Positions 1-7,260 of a stretch of DNA of 10,915 nt are shown here, one piece after another (the stretch's first letter is position 1; each line of letters opens with the position of its first letter). A program made the translations under genes and the position numbers. The notes beneath the pieces are model-generated. The model saw only the letters and a program-made list of their open reading frames with translations. It did no database searches and was not told the origin of the DNA. Source of the DNA: JAJPJX01 sp964568355 (GTDB lineage: Bacteria; Acidobacteriota; Terriglobia; Bryobacterales; Bryobacteraceae); contig CAZMRK010000469.1 in assembly GCA_964568355.1 (NCBI GenBank), positions 1 to 10,915 of the forward strand. The letters are read 5' to 3'.

Positions 1-216
1 AATAGCGACGGCCGCCACAACTGGGATGTCTCGGTCGCCAAATGGGTCCGCATCCACGAGAGCCATTCCCTCGAAGTGCGAGCGGAAATGTTCAACATCT
101 CGAATTCGGTCTCCATGGGAGACCCCAACGCGCAATTCACATCGTCTGCATTCGGACAGGTCACCAGTGCCACTCCCGCGCGCCAGATTCAAGTAGCCCT
201 GAGGTACACATTTTGA
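1..216 (+). CDS. TonB-dependent receptor, Oar-like, C-terminal fragment (5' end outside window)
   Basis: Frame 1 is open from the first base to the TGA at 214-216, giving 71 residues. They read as the last strands of an outer-membrane TonB-dependent beta-barrel: the segment LEVRAEMFNISNS, then NAQFTSSAFGQVTSA, and an end in QVALRYTF. The terminal aromatic Phe is the usual outer-membrane assembly signal. The same end pattern (EAFNLTNTPNFGQPN ... ALKYTF; DSFNVTNNANFSAPN ... SLKWIF) closes the two complete receptors elsewhere in this window, so family membership is well supported. Such proteins span the outer membrane and take up ligands using TonB energy. The ligand cannot be inferred from this fragment. 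A Tat-signal isomerase-like gene starts 11 bp downstream on the same strand and is probably co-transcribed. Confidence 0.88.
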   Translation, partial: NSDGRHNWDVSVAKWVRIHESHSLEVRAEMFNISNSVSMGDPNAQFTSSAFGQVTSATPARQIQVALRYTF

Positions 217-227
217 AGAGAATCACG

Positions 228-1169
228 ATGAATTGGAGACGACGGGAATTCCTCCTGGCCGGCTTTGCCGGCATTCTGCGTGCTGCCGGTCTGGACAAAA
301 ACGCAATCGGAGCAAATACCGCCATGGCCGGCTACAGCCTCTATCAGGCGATTGACGCGATCCGCCATTGTGGATTTCCAGTCATCGAAATCCATCCCAT
401 GGGAGTGGTCACCGCGACTCCCGGAAAGTTCCCCGGCTTTGAGTTCGACACCATGCCCGATGCCAGCCGGCGTAAGCTGCGGCAGGCGCTGGCCGGCTTC
501 CGCCGCATCACCACGCACCTGCCCTATTCCGGCTTGAGCCCCTTCTCGCCGGACAGGAAGACAGCGGACGAATCGGTTCGTAAAATCGCGGGAGCGCTCG
601 ACGCGACCGCATACGTGGGCGCCGAGTTGGCCGTTCTGCACGTGGTGCCCCCCAAGGAGGTCCCGTTTGCCGAGGTTCGGACGGCAGCGATTCAACGCAT
701 CCGGGAGTGGGGCGATTTCGCCGCCGCCCATCGGTTCAAAATCGGCATCGAGACGGGATTCCCGCGCTCGATCGCGGAATTTACGGCTTTCGTCCAGGCC
801 GTGAATCATGAGGCCGTCGGCTGCACCATCGATGTAGGCCACCAGGGCCGTTACGCGGAGCTGATGGCCAAGGTAAAGCCCGAAGATCGCAGCACACCCG
901 CCGGCATTCGCGCCTATAACGACACCACCCACGCCATCATCGACGGCCTACCCGGAAAGGTGCTTCATTTCCACGTGCACGACATCGATCCGGCAACCTG
1001 GCAGGAGCACCGCCCCATCGGCACCGGCTTCGTCGACTATCCGCGGCTGATCGCCAAGCTGCGGAAAATCGACTATTCCGGCGTGCTCATGCTGGAAATC
1101 GCGGGTCCCGGATCCGAGATCGAAAGCCTGGTTGCCGATAGCAAACGGCACCTGGAAGCGTATCTATAG
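228..1169 (+). CDS. Tat-signal sugar phosphate isomerase/epimerase-like TIM-barrel protein (xylose isomerase-like / AP endonuclease 2 fold)
   Basis: The protein has 313 residues. The start at 228 is chosen because a purine-rich GAAGAG (215-220) precedes it by 7 nt and because the protein then opens with a twin-arginine signal (RRREFLLAG, residues 4-12). The frame stays open back to an ATG at 42, but that start would overlap the upstream receptor by 175 bp. The body matches the xylose isomerase-like TIM-barrel family (PF01261): FPVIEIHPMG (50-59), THLPYS (96-101), AVLHVVP (135-141), IGIETGF (172-178), CTIDVGH (199-205), LHFHVHD (246-252) and VLMLEI (286-291). Likely metal ligands by family analogy are E175, D202 and/or H205, H249 or H251, and E290. 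Relatives isomerise or epimerise sugars or inositols, but the substrate here is unknown. Tat export would place it in the periplasm, unlike the usual cytosolic members. It ends head-on with sulfatase B, sharing 6 bp. Confidence 0.85.
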   Translation: MNWRRREFLLAGFAGILRAAGLDKNAIGANTAMAGYSLYQAIDAIRHCGFPVIEIHPMGVVTATPGKFPGFEFDTMPDASRRKLRQALAGFRRITTHLPYSGLSPFSPDRKTADESVRKIAGALDATAYVGAELAVLHVVPPKEVPFAEVRTAAIQRIREWGDFAAAHRFKIGIETGFPRSIAEFTAFVQAVNHEAVGCTIDVGHQGRYAELMAKVKPEDRSTPAGIRAYNDTTHAIIDGLPGKVLHFHVHDIDPATWQEHRPIGTGFVDYPRLIAKLRKIDYSGVLMLEIAGPGSEIESLVADSKRHLEAYL

Positions 1170-2543
1170 CGGTACTCCATCCGCACCATACCCCCAGTTC
1201 CCGGTATTGTGCGGTCGCGGCTCTACATGCTGCGCTTTCAGGTACTCTTCGAACCGGCGCGCCAGTTCGGGATGCTCCGCCGCCAGGTTCTTCTGCTCCC
1301 CGATGTCCTCCCGCAGGTTATAGAGTTCGAGCGCCGCGCCGGGCTTTGGCCGCACGCCCTTCCAATCGCCCAGACGCGCTGCCTGCTGCATATTGGTCAG
1401 CTTTTCCGTCTTGCGGCTGTAGCCGTGCTGCTCCCAATAGAGCCCTCCCTCGCGCTTCTGCGGCTTGCCTTCGAGCGCCGGTACCACCGAAATTCCATCC
1501 AGTCCCTTCGGCGCCGGCAAGCCGGCAATCTGCGATGCGGTCGGGAAGAAATCCGCAAAGTACCATGGGAAGCCGCTTACCGCGCCGGCTTTGGTATGGC
1601 CGGGCCATCGCACGAGCATGGGCACCCGGATGCCTCCTTCGTATACGGTTCCCTTCACCGCCCGCAGCGCCCCGTTGCTGTGGAAGAAGTCGCCCGCCTT
1701 TCGTCCCGCGCCTCCCGTTCCGCCGTTGTCGCTGGCTACGAACACCACCGTCTGGTCGTCCAGCTTTAGCTCCTGAAGCAGCGAGAGAATCTGCCCGAGG
1801 TGCCGGTCCGCGCGAGTCACCATCGCGGCATAGTTCTTCTCCGAGGCCGGCCAGTCCCGGTCCGAGTAAGGTCGGTCGTCGGGTGGATCAAAGTCCCCAT
1901 GAGGCAGGGTCGTGCAGGCGTACAGGAAGAAGGGTTTACTCCGGTTGGCACGCAGAAATTTCAAGGCCCGCTCTTGAATCACATCGGCGGTATACTGCCC
2001 CCGCTTCCCGTGCGCATTGCCCGGCAGCGGATACTTGGCCTCGCCGTCGCGCAGATACTCGGTGTAGTAGTCGTGGGCGTGGGTCTGGTGCAGATAGCCG
2101 AAGAACTCGTCGAAGCCCTTGCGCGTCGCCGCCCCGGTCGTGCCGGCATCGCCCAGGGCCCATTTGCCGAACGCCCCGGTCGCATAGCCCGCCTGCTGCA
2201 ACACCGAAGCGATCGTGACATCCTCGGGCAAAATCGGGACCGTTCCCGCATTGGCGCGGACCGGCGTGTGCCCGGTATGCAGCCCCGTCATCAGCACGCT
2301 GCGTGAAGGAGCGCATACCGCGCCCCCCGCGTAGCAATCGGTGAATTTGGTGGCGTTCCGGCTGAACCGGTCCACGTTCGGCGTCTGGATCAGTTTCTGA
2401 CCGTAGCAGCCCAGGTCCGCGTAGCCGAGATCGTCGAAAAGGAAGAAAACGATATTCGGCGGCCGGACCGGAGCGGCGCCGGCCAGGGCTGGTGCCATCA
2501 TCCCAGCCAGGAAATCGCGGCGATTCAACATGTGTGTGTCCAT
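1164..2543 (-). CDS. Sulfatase B: Tat-exported formylglycine-type arylsulfatase family protein
   Basis: The protein has 459 residues, a normal length for S1-type sulfatases. It hydrolyses sulfate esters, probably in the periplasm. A Tat signal (LNRRDFLAGMM, residues 6-16) is followed by an Ala-rich stretch. Family motifs are: metal-binding FDDLGY with D37/D38; CAPSR with C77, the predicted formylglycine, and R81; GKWALG with K127; LPHGD with H215; SDNGG with D272/N273; and K297 in AVKGTVYEGG. The C-terminal ELYNLREDIGEQKNLA is the usual C-terminal subdomain. The His of the canonical GKWHLG motif is Ala129 here. The first ATG (2543) has a weak CAGG upstream. The in-frame ATG at 2531, giving MLNRRDF, is a plausible alternative. 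It is the last gene of the minus-strand unit, 12 bp after sulfatase A. The substrate cannot be assigned from sequence alone. Confidence 0.93.
   Translation of the reverse strand: MDTHMLNRRDFLAGMMAPALAGAAPVRPPNIVFFLFDDLGYADLGCYGQKLIQTPNVDRFSRNATKFTDCYAGGAVCAPSRSVLMTGLHTGHTPVRANAGTVPILPEDVTIASVLQQAGYATGAFGKWALGDAGTTGAATRKGFDEFFGYLHQTHAHDYYTEYLRDGEAKYPLPGNAHGKRGQYTADVIQERALKFLRANRSKPFFLYACTTLPHGDFDPPDDRPYSDRDWPASEKNYAAMVTRADRHLGQILSLLQELKLDDQTVVFVASDNGGTGGAGRKAGDFFHSNGALRAVKGTVYEGGIRVPMLVRWPGHTKAGAVSGFPWYFADFFPTASQIAGLPAPKGLDGISVVPALEGKPQKREGGLYWEQHGYSRKTEKLTNMQQAARLGDWKGVRPKPGAALELYNLREDIGEQKNLAAEHPELARRFEEYLKAQHVEPRPHNTGNWGYGADGVPL
1181..1214. repeat. Imperfect inverted repeat (12-position stem) at convergent gene ends, possible bidirectional terminator or 3'-end stabiliser
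   Basis: CCGCACCATACC (1181-1192) pairs with GGTATTGTGCGG (1203-1214) at 11 of 12 positions. The only mismatch is C1187 against T1208, and the loop is 10 nt. It begins 12 nt after the isomerase stop and lies inside the last codons of sulfatase B, encoding residues around PHNTGNWGYGAD. Neither strand has a T-tract after the stem, so it is not a classical intrinsic terminator. A role as transcription brake or 3'-end protector for the plus-strand transcript is inference. Confidence 0.5.
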
Positions 2544-2555
2544 CGAAGGAACCTG

Positions 2556-4028
2556 TCAGCTCGGCAGCTCGAGGGTGTCTTTCGTCTGCTTCTGCCAGTT
2601 CTCGATCCGCTTGCGCAATTCGCTGATGCGCGCTTTCGATCGGCCGGTGTAGTAAAGATTGTCGAGTTCGAGCGGGTCGCGCCGGCGGTCAAAGAACATA
2701 TTGTTGTCGTTGTGGAACAGCACCAGCTTCTCTCCTTCCGGCGAGACCACCGTGCGGCCATGCGGCCCGTCCGGTTCCTCGAACCATTCGACGAAAATAT
2801 GATCGTCCCGCAGCCTCCCGCCATCCAGCAGCGGCAGCAGGCTCTCTCCGGACGGCTGGTCGGGCACTTTCTTGCCGAGCAGTTCGAGCACAGTTGGCAC
2901 GATGTCAATCGAGCTCACGGCCTGCTGCACGTGAATCTGGCGGCTTTGCAGGAAAGGTGCGCGGATCAGCAGCGGCACCCGCAAAGCCTCTTCGTAGAAT
3001 ACCGATTTCCCCAGCAGCGAGTGCGCGCCCATCATCTCGCCGTGGTCGCTGGTGAACACGATTACGGTGTTGTCCGCCTGGCCCGATGCTTCGAGCGCCC
3101 ACAGAATGCGCCCGAGCGCCTGGTCCACTTGAGAACACAACCCGGCGTAGTTGCGGTTCAGCCGCTGCCACCCTTCCCGCGTCTTCAGGTTCTGCCCGCC
3201 GAAGCCCTTCTCCAGGTACCGGCTGCGAATGCGCCGATATAGCTCCGGCTCATGGTCGATCTGGTCGCCGGGGAAATTTGCTGGAATGGGCGCCTCTTCC
3301 GCCGTGTGCAGGTCATTATAAGGCCCGTAAAACGGCATGTGCGGCTCCAGAAAGTTCACGTGCAGGAGCCATGGCTGATGCCGGTTTTCGGTGATGAACT
3401 GGCTTGCGTTGCGCGCCAGAAACGCGGGCTTGCAATGCTCCACCGGCAGCCGCACCGCGTAGTCGCGCGAGAATTTGTTCTCTTTCGTATCGTTGGGTTT
3501 AAAGCCCTGGCTCAGCAGGTAATGATGATAGCTGCTGCGCGTCTTCTCATCGCGATTCGGAAAAAAGTAAGCCGAATACGTGTCTTCAATGCTCACCCAT
3601 TCCTGAAATCCATGCTGCGCGAATACCTCGTCGCCCAGGTGCCACTTGCCCATATAGGCCGTCTTGTATGCCGAATCGTTAAGCAGTTCCGGCTGGGCCT
3701 GAATGCTTTTATCGAGCCGCAGATTGTTGTGCACCAGCCGGTGCTGGTGCGGATACAAGCCCGTCAGAATCGAGCCTCTGCTCGGAGTGCAGACCGGCTG
3801 CGTCACGTAGGTATTGCTGAACACCACGCTTTCCGATGCGAGCTTGTTCAGCACCGGCAGGTGGAAGCGATAGTTTCCGTTGACCTGCAGCGTGTCCGCG
3901 CGTTGCTCATCGGTCCACAGGAAAAGCAGGTTGGGTTTGTCCTTCACGGGCCGTGGGCGGACCCCCGCGAGCGCCGGCGCCGCCACCGCGCCGGCCATAG
4001 ATTTCAATACGCTTCGTCTTGAGACCAT
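2556..4028 (-). CDS. Sulfatase A: Tat-exported formylglycine-type sulfatase
   Basis: The protein has 490 residues. It begins with a near-consensus twin-arginine signal (SRRSVLKSM, residues 3-11, then AGAVAAPALAG), so folded export to the periplasm is expected. Sulfatase motifs are: LWTDEQRADT with metal ligand D40; CTPSRGSILTG with C80 as predicted formylglycine and R84; GKWHLG with K128 and H130; EPH with H230; SDHGE with D328/H329; and K341 in LLGKSVFYEEALRVPLLI. The overall pattern resembles the choline-sulfatase/iduronate-2-sulfatase-like branch rather than the branch of sulfatase B, so the two enzymes probably act on different sulfate esters. That comparison is by eye. The start at 4028 is fixed by a strong Shine-Dalgarno 5 nt upstream. 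It follows receptor B by 25 bp and precedes sulfatase B by 12 bp. The Cys-type active site needs a formylglycine-generating or anSME-type enzyme, which is not in this window. Confidence 0.94.
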   Translation of the reverse strand: MVSRRSVLKSMAGAVAAPALAGVRPRPVKDKPNLLFLWTDEQRADTLQVNGNYRFHLPVLNKLASESVVFSNTYVTQPVCTPSRGSILTGLYPHQHRLVHNNLRLDKSIQAQPELLNDSAYKTAYMGKWHLGDEVFAQHGFQEWVSIEDTYSAYFFPNRDEKTRSSYHHYLLSQGFKPNDTKENKFSRDYAVRLPVEHCKPAFLARNASQFITENRHQPWLLHVNFLEPHMPFYGPYNDLHTAEEAPIPANFPGDQIDHEPELYRRIRSRYLEKGFGGQNLKTREGWQRLNRNYAGLCSQVDQALGRILWALEASGQADNTVIVFTSDHGEMMGAHSLLGKSVFYEEALRVPLLIRAPFLQSRQIHVQQAVSSIDIVPTVLELLGKKVPDQPSGESLLPLLDGGRLRDDHIFVEWFEEPDGPHGRTVVSPEGEKLVLFHNDNNMFFDRRRDPLELDNLYYTGRSKARISELRKRIENWQKQTKDTLELPS

Positions 4029-4033
4029 ATCTG

Positions 4034-4039
4034 CCTCCT
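4034..4039 (-). promoter_or_regulatory. Strong ribosome binding site of sulfatase A
   Basis: On the minus strand AGGAGG (4039 to 4034) lies 5 nt upstream of the ATG at 4028. It is the best Shine-Dalgarno in the window and fixes the start of sulfatase A. It suggests independent, efficient translation within the operon rather than coupling to the receptor gene. Confidence 0.75.
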
Positions 4040-4053
4040 AACCCCCGCACCCC

Positions 4054-7000
4054 TCAAAAAATCCATTTCAGTGAAACCTGCAAAATCCTTCCGCTCGAAG
4101 CGGACGTAATTCGCCCGAAAGACGGCGACGTCACCGTCGTATTGGGCGCGCTGAAGTTGGCGTTGTTCGTAACATTGAAGCTGTCGCCGCGAACCTGCAG
4201 CGAATGCCGCTCCGTGAACCGGAATGTCTTGTCCAGCGAAACATCCAGGTTGAAGTATCCCGGAGCCACGATCACGTTTCTCCCCGCATTGCCGAACGTG
4301 CCGAGCGCGTTCGCCCGGAACGCGGCAATGTTGAAGTATTGCGCCAGCATCGCAGCCGTCGAGCGCGAGCCCAGGCTGTTGGGATCGCCTGCCACGTCCG
4401 GCCGGTCGAAGCCCATGCCCGTACGGGAGTTGTCCTGTCCGGTGAGCACATTCACCGGAGTGCCGCTCTGCGCCGTGAGAATCCCGCCGATCTCCCATCC
4501 GCCGGCAACCTTCCCCAAAAGGTCCTTCCTCTTCAGCCACGGCAGCTCGTATAAATACGAGAGCTTCAGCCGCTGGCGCATATCGAAAGCGCTCGGCCCT
4601 CGATCCGCCGCCAGGTTGAAGGAATTCTGCGGCCCACCTTGATCTACCGTTGCGAAAGCACTATCGCCCGAAACCGCCACATCGATCGCCTTCGACCAGG
4701 TATAGGCCAGCCCGAACGTCAGTCCATGCTGAAAACGCTGGGTCAGCATCACCTGGAGCGAGTTGTAGTTGGAGTTGCCATCCGAGAATAGTCCCCCAAT
4801 GCTCGCAAACACCGGCGCATACAGACGGCGCGCATTGGTTGTCGATTGTGTAGCGCCCGGCGAATAGACCGCGGGGTTGATCTCGCGCAGGATGATCAGC
4901 TTCCGTCCGATCGTCCCCACATAGCTGACGTCCAGCAACAGATTCCGCGCAAGCTGCCGTTGGATCCCCACGCCAAAGTTTTGCGTATAGGGGTTCCGCA
5001 CTCCGCCGTTGACCGATTTCGGAATCTGAATCGGCTGTACGAATTGGGCCGTGCCGCCCGTATAGAAATACGGAAACGGATCCATCCTGCCGGCGTAAGG
5101 CGCCGAAAGCGCATAAGGCGTGTTCACCGTATAGTTCAGGCCGAAGGGCTGCGGAACCAGAACGCCGCTCGCCTGTTCCGCCGTGAGGGCGTCGTAGAAG
5201 ATCCCATAGTGCGCGCGAAATGCCGTCCGCCCGTCGCCGAAAATGTCCCACGCCAGCCCCACCCGCGGCGACCAATTGTTATAGTCGCCCCCGTACGGAT
5301 AGTGCGCGTCGTTCTGATAAAGCAATCCGGCCGGCGCGTTGGGAATCGCCTGCGACTGGGCTCCCGGCACGAACGAAACTCCGATATTGTGCTTCTCCGT
5401 CCAGCGTGGAAAAAGCTCTTCGCGGACCCCCAGCGAGAGCGTCAGCCTCTTGGTAACGCGGAACGTGTCCTGCAAGAAAAAGCCGGAAACCAGCGACTTC
5501 TGCTGCGTATCGATCGGCGTCGACTGGCTCATACTGACCGGCTTTCCCAACAGGAAATCGGCGAATGCATTTCCGCTCAGAGAACCATCAAACGAAAATG
5601 TGCCGCCGGTGTTGCGATTATCGCGATAAACGAAGCGATTCTGCTGCAGGTCGAACCCGGCCTTGATCTGGTGCCGCCCGCGCTGCCACTCCACATTTCC
5701 GCTCAGATCGATATCGTCCGAGAGTCTCTGCCGGTCCCGCCCCGGGCTGAGCGTGAAGTAGCCGCTGATGCCGATGATCGGCATCGTCGTCGGACCTCCC
5801 GCATGCACGAAGTCCGTGCCTCCCAAATCGTTCAGTGTCAGCCGCGATGTGTTGCTCTCCAGGTAGTTGAAGCGCGTGTAGTTCGCGCGGATCGTTCCCA
5901 GCAGATTGGGGCTGAACGCGTGCGTATCTTCGGCCGTGATGACCTGTTCCCGCAGCGTCGTCGCAATGGGGCTATATCCGGCAAAATTGGAGCTCGAAAA
6001 CGGATCGAGCCCCGTGTTGTAGTTTTGGAAATACCGGAAGTTGAGCTTATTGGCGTTGCTGAACGAATGGTCCACGCGCGCGATGCCCTGGTTCCCGCTC
6101 GTGGGCGACGTCGCTTGCGTCGAATATTGCCCGTTGGGTAGATTCGCGGCCGCGGGCACATAGGTATCCAGAACCTTCTGAGCCACCGGATCGATGCGCG
6201 ACGCCGGAATCATATTCCCCGGAAATTGTATCCCGGTCGCCGGGTCCGTGATGGCCTTCGCAAGCCCGCTGAAATTGCCTACGCGCTGCGCCGCCGAAGG
6301 CAAAATCGTGCTGGAGGAAACCTGGTCCTGATGGATGCGCAGACCTTCATAGGAGAGGAAGAAGAACGTCCGGTCCCGCCGCACCGGCCCTCCTACTGTG
6401 CCGCCGAACTGGTTGAAGCGCAGCTTGGGCACTGATCTCGCGAAGAAGCTCCGCGCATCGAAATCATCGTTTCGCAGAAACTCCCAGGCGCTGCCGTGGA
6501 ATGCGTTTGTTCCCGAGCGCGTGACCGAGCTGAGCACCGCGGATCCGCGCCCGTATTCGGCCGGCGCCCCGGTAGTGATCAGCTTGAATTCCTGGATGGC
6601 GTCCGGAGGAGGCAATTGCAGACCTTGCCCCCGATGATAAAACTGCGCGGGAGCGCCGTCCAGCAGGAAGTTGGTCGAGGTCTGCCGGTTGCCGTTTACG
6701 TTGATCGCCTGCTGCGAATAGCTGGCCATGATCGTCGTGCTCACGCCGGAAACGCCCGGGGCCAGCGAAGCCAGATCGACCACGTTCCGCCCGTTCAGCG
6801 GCAGGTCGCGCACGCGCCGGTCGTCCACCAGCAGGCCGCCGGTCTCTGACCTCGTATCGACCTGTAAGGCATCGGTCGTGACCGTGACCGATTCATTCAC
6901 CGCGCCCACTTGCAGCGGAATATCGAGCCGGACATTTTGAACCGCGGCCACCTCCACCGCTTCGGTCTGCGCGATGCGGAATCCGGCATGTTCCACCGTG

Positions 7001-7230
7001 ATCCGGTACGATCCAGGAGGAAGTTTGGAGAACAGATAGTTGCCGTGGCCGTCGGAAACGACATGGCTGGCCTGATTGGTGTTCACGTTGGCGGCCGTGA
7101 CCTTGGCGCCGGAGACCACGGCGCCGGAGCCATCGGAGATGACGCCCAGAATTTGGCCGACCGGCGTCTGTGCGGGAAGAGACGCGGCCAGCAGAACCGT
7201 CAGCAGCAGCTTGGCACGGAATGAATTCAT
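4054..7230 (-). CDS. Receptor B: Oar-like TonB-dependent outer-membrane receptor with N-terminal carboxypeptidase-regulatory-like domain
   Basis: The protein has 1058 residues. It has a Sec signal peptide (KLLLTVLLAASLPAQ, residues 7-21) with likely cleavage near the A-Q, and the mature chain starts about residue 22. Residues about 24-108 form a carboxypeptidase D regulatory-like beta-sandwich (GQILGVISDGSGAVVSGAKV ... PPGSYRITVEHAGF). The plug domain follows (LPLNGRNVVDLASLAPGV, 144-161; LLDGAP, 189-194; EFKLITTGAPAEYGRGS, 214-230). Then comes the family signature NAFHGSAWEFLRNDDFDARS and FNQFGGTVGGPV (272-283), and a long barrel ending in LKWIF with a terminal Phe. It should import a large or scarce ligand across the outer membrane with TonB energy. 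The start at 7230 is supported by AGGAG (7242-7238) 7 nt upstream. It lies 30 bp after receptor A and 25 bp before sulfatase A. The ligand is unknown, and a sulfated glycan fragment is a guess from the neighbours. Confidence 0.92.
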   Translation of the reverse strand: MNSFRAKLLLTVLLAASLPAQTPVGQILGVISDGSGAVVSGAKVTAANVNTNQASHVVSDGHGNYLFSKLPPGSYRITVEHAGFRIAQTEAVEVAAVQNVRLDIPLQVGAVNESVTVTTDALQVDTRSETGGLLVDDRRVRDLPLNGRNVVDLASLAPGVSGVSTTIMASYSQQAINVNGNRQTSTNFLLDGAPAQFYHRGQGLQLPPPDAIQEFKLITTGAPAEYGRGSAVLSSVTRSGTNAFHGSAWEFLRNDDFDARSFFARSVPKLRFNQFGGTVGGPVRRDRTFFFLSYEGLRIHQDQVSSSTILPSAAQRVGNFSGLAKAITDPATGIQFPGNMIPASRIDPVAQKVLDTYVPAAANLPNGQYSTQATSPTSGNQGIARVDHSFSNANKLNFRYFQNYNTGLDPFSSSNFAGYSPIATTLREQVITAEDTHAFSPNLLGTIRANYTRFNYLESNTSRLTLNDLGGTDFVHAGGPTTMPIIGISGYFTLSPGRDRQRLSDDIDLSGNVEWQRGRHQIKAGFDLQQNRFVYRDNRNTGGTFSFDGSLSGNAFADFLLGKPVSMSQSTPIDTQQKSLVSGFFLQDTFRVTKRLTLSLGVREELFPRWTEKHNIGVSFVPGAQSQAIPNAPAGLLYQNDAHYPYGGDYNNWSPRVGLAWDIFGDGRTAFRAHYGIFYDALTAEQASGVLVPQPFGLNYTVNTPYALSAPYAGRMDPFPYFYTGGTAQFVQPIQIPKSVNGGVRNPYTQNFGVGIQRQLARNLLLDVSYVGTIGRKLIILREINPAVYSPGATQSTTNARRLYAPVFASIGGLFSDGNSNYNSLQVMLTQRFQHGLTFGLAYTWSKAIDVAVSGDSAFATVDQGGPQNSFNLAADRGPSAFDMRQRLKLSYLYELPWLKRKDLLGKVAGGWEIGGILTAQSGTPVNVLTGQDNSRTGMGFDRPDVAGDPNSLGSRSTAAMLAQYFNIAAFRANALGTFGNAGRNVIVAPGYFNLDVSLDKTFRFTERHSLQVRGDSFNVTNNANFSAPNTTVTSPSFGRITSASSGRILQVSLKWIF

Positions 7231-7260
7231 CGGGATTCTCCTGGAAAAAGCCGGTCTTAG

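Noticed and set aside
42..227. N-terminal extension of the isomerase gene from the ATG at 42
   Set aside because: It overlaps the receptor coding frame almost throughout, has no family similarity, and would bury the Tat signal that starts at 228 behind 62 residues.
1346..2218. 290-codon plus-strand open frame antisense to sulfatase B
   Set aside because: Composition is Arg/Pro/Ser/Ala-rich with no recognisable fold. The minus-strand sulfatase with all active-site motifs explains this DNA.
4846..6141. Long 431-codon open frame on the plus strand, antisense to receptor B
   Set aside because: The translation is Arg/Pro/Val-rich without domains or a plausible start context. It is a typical GC-rich shadow of the receptor gene.
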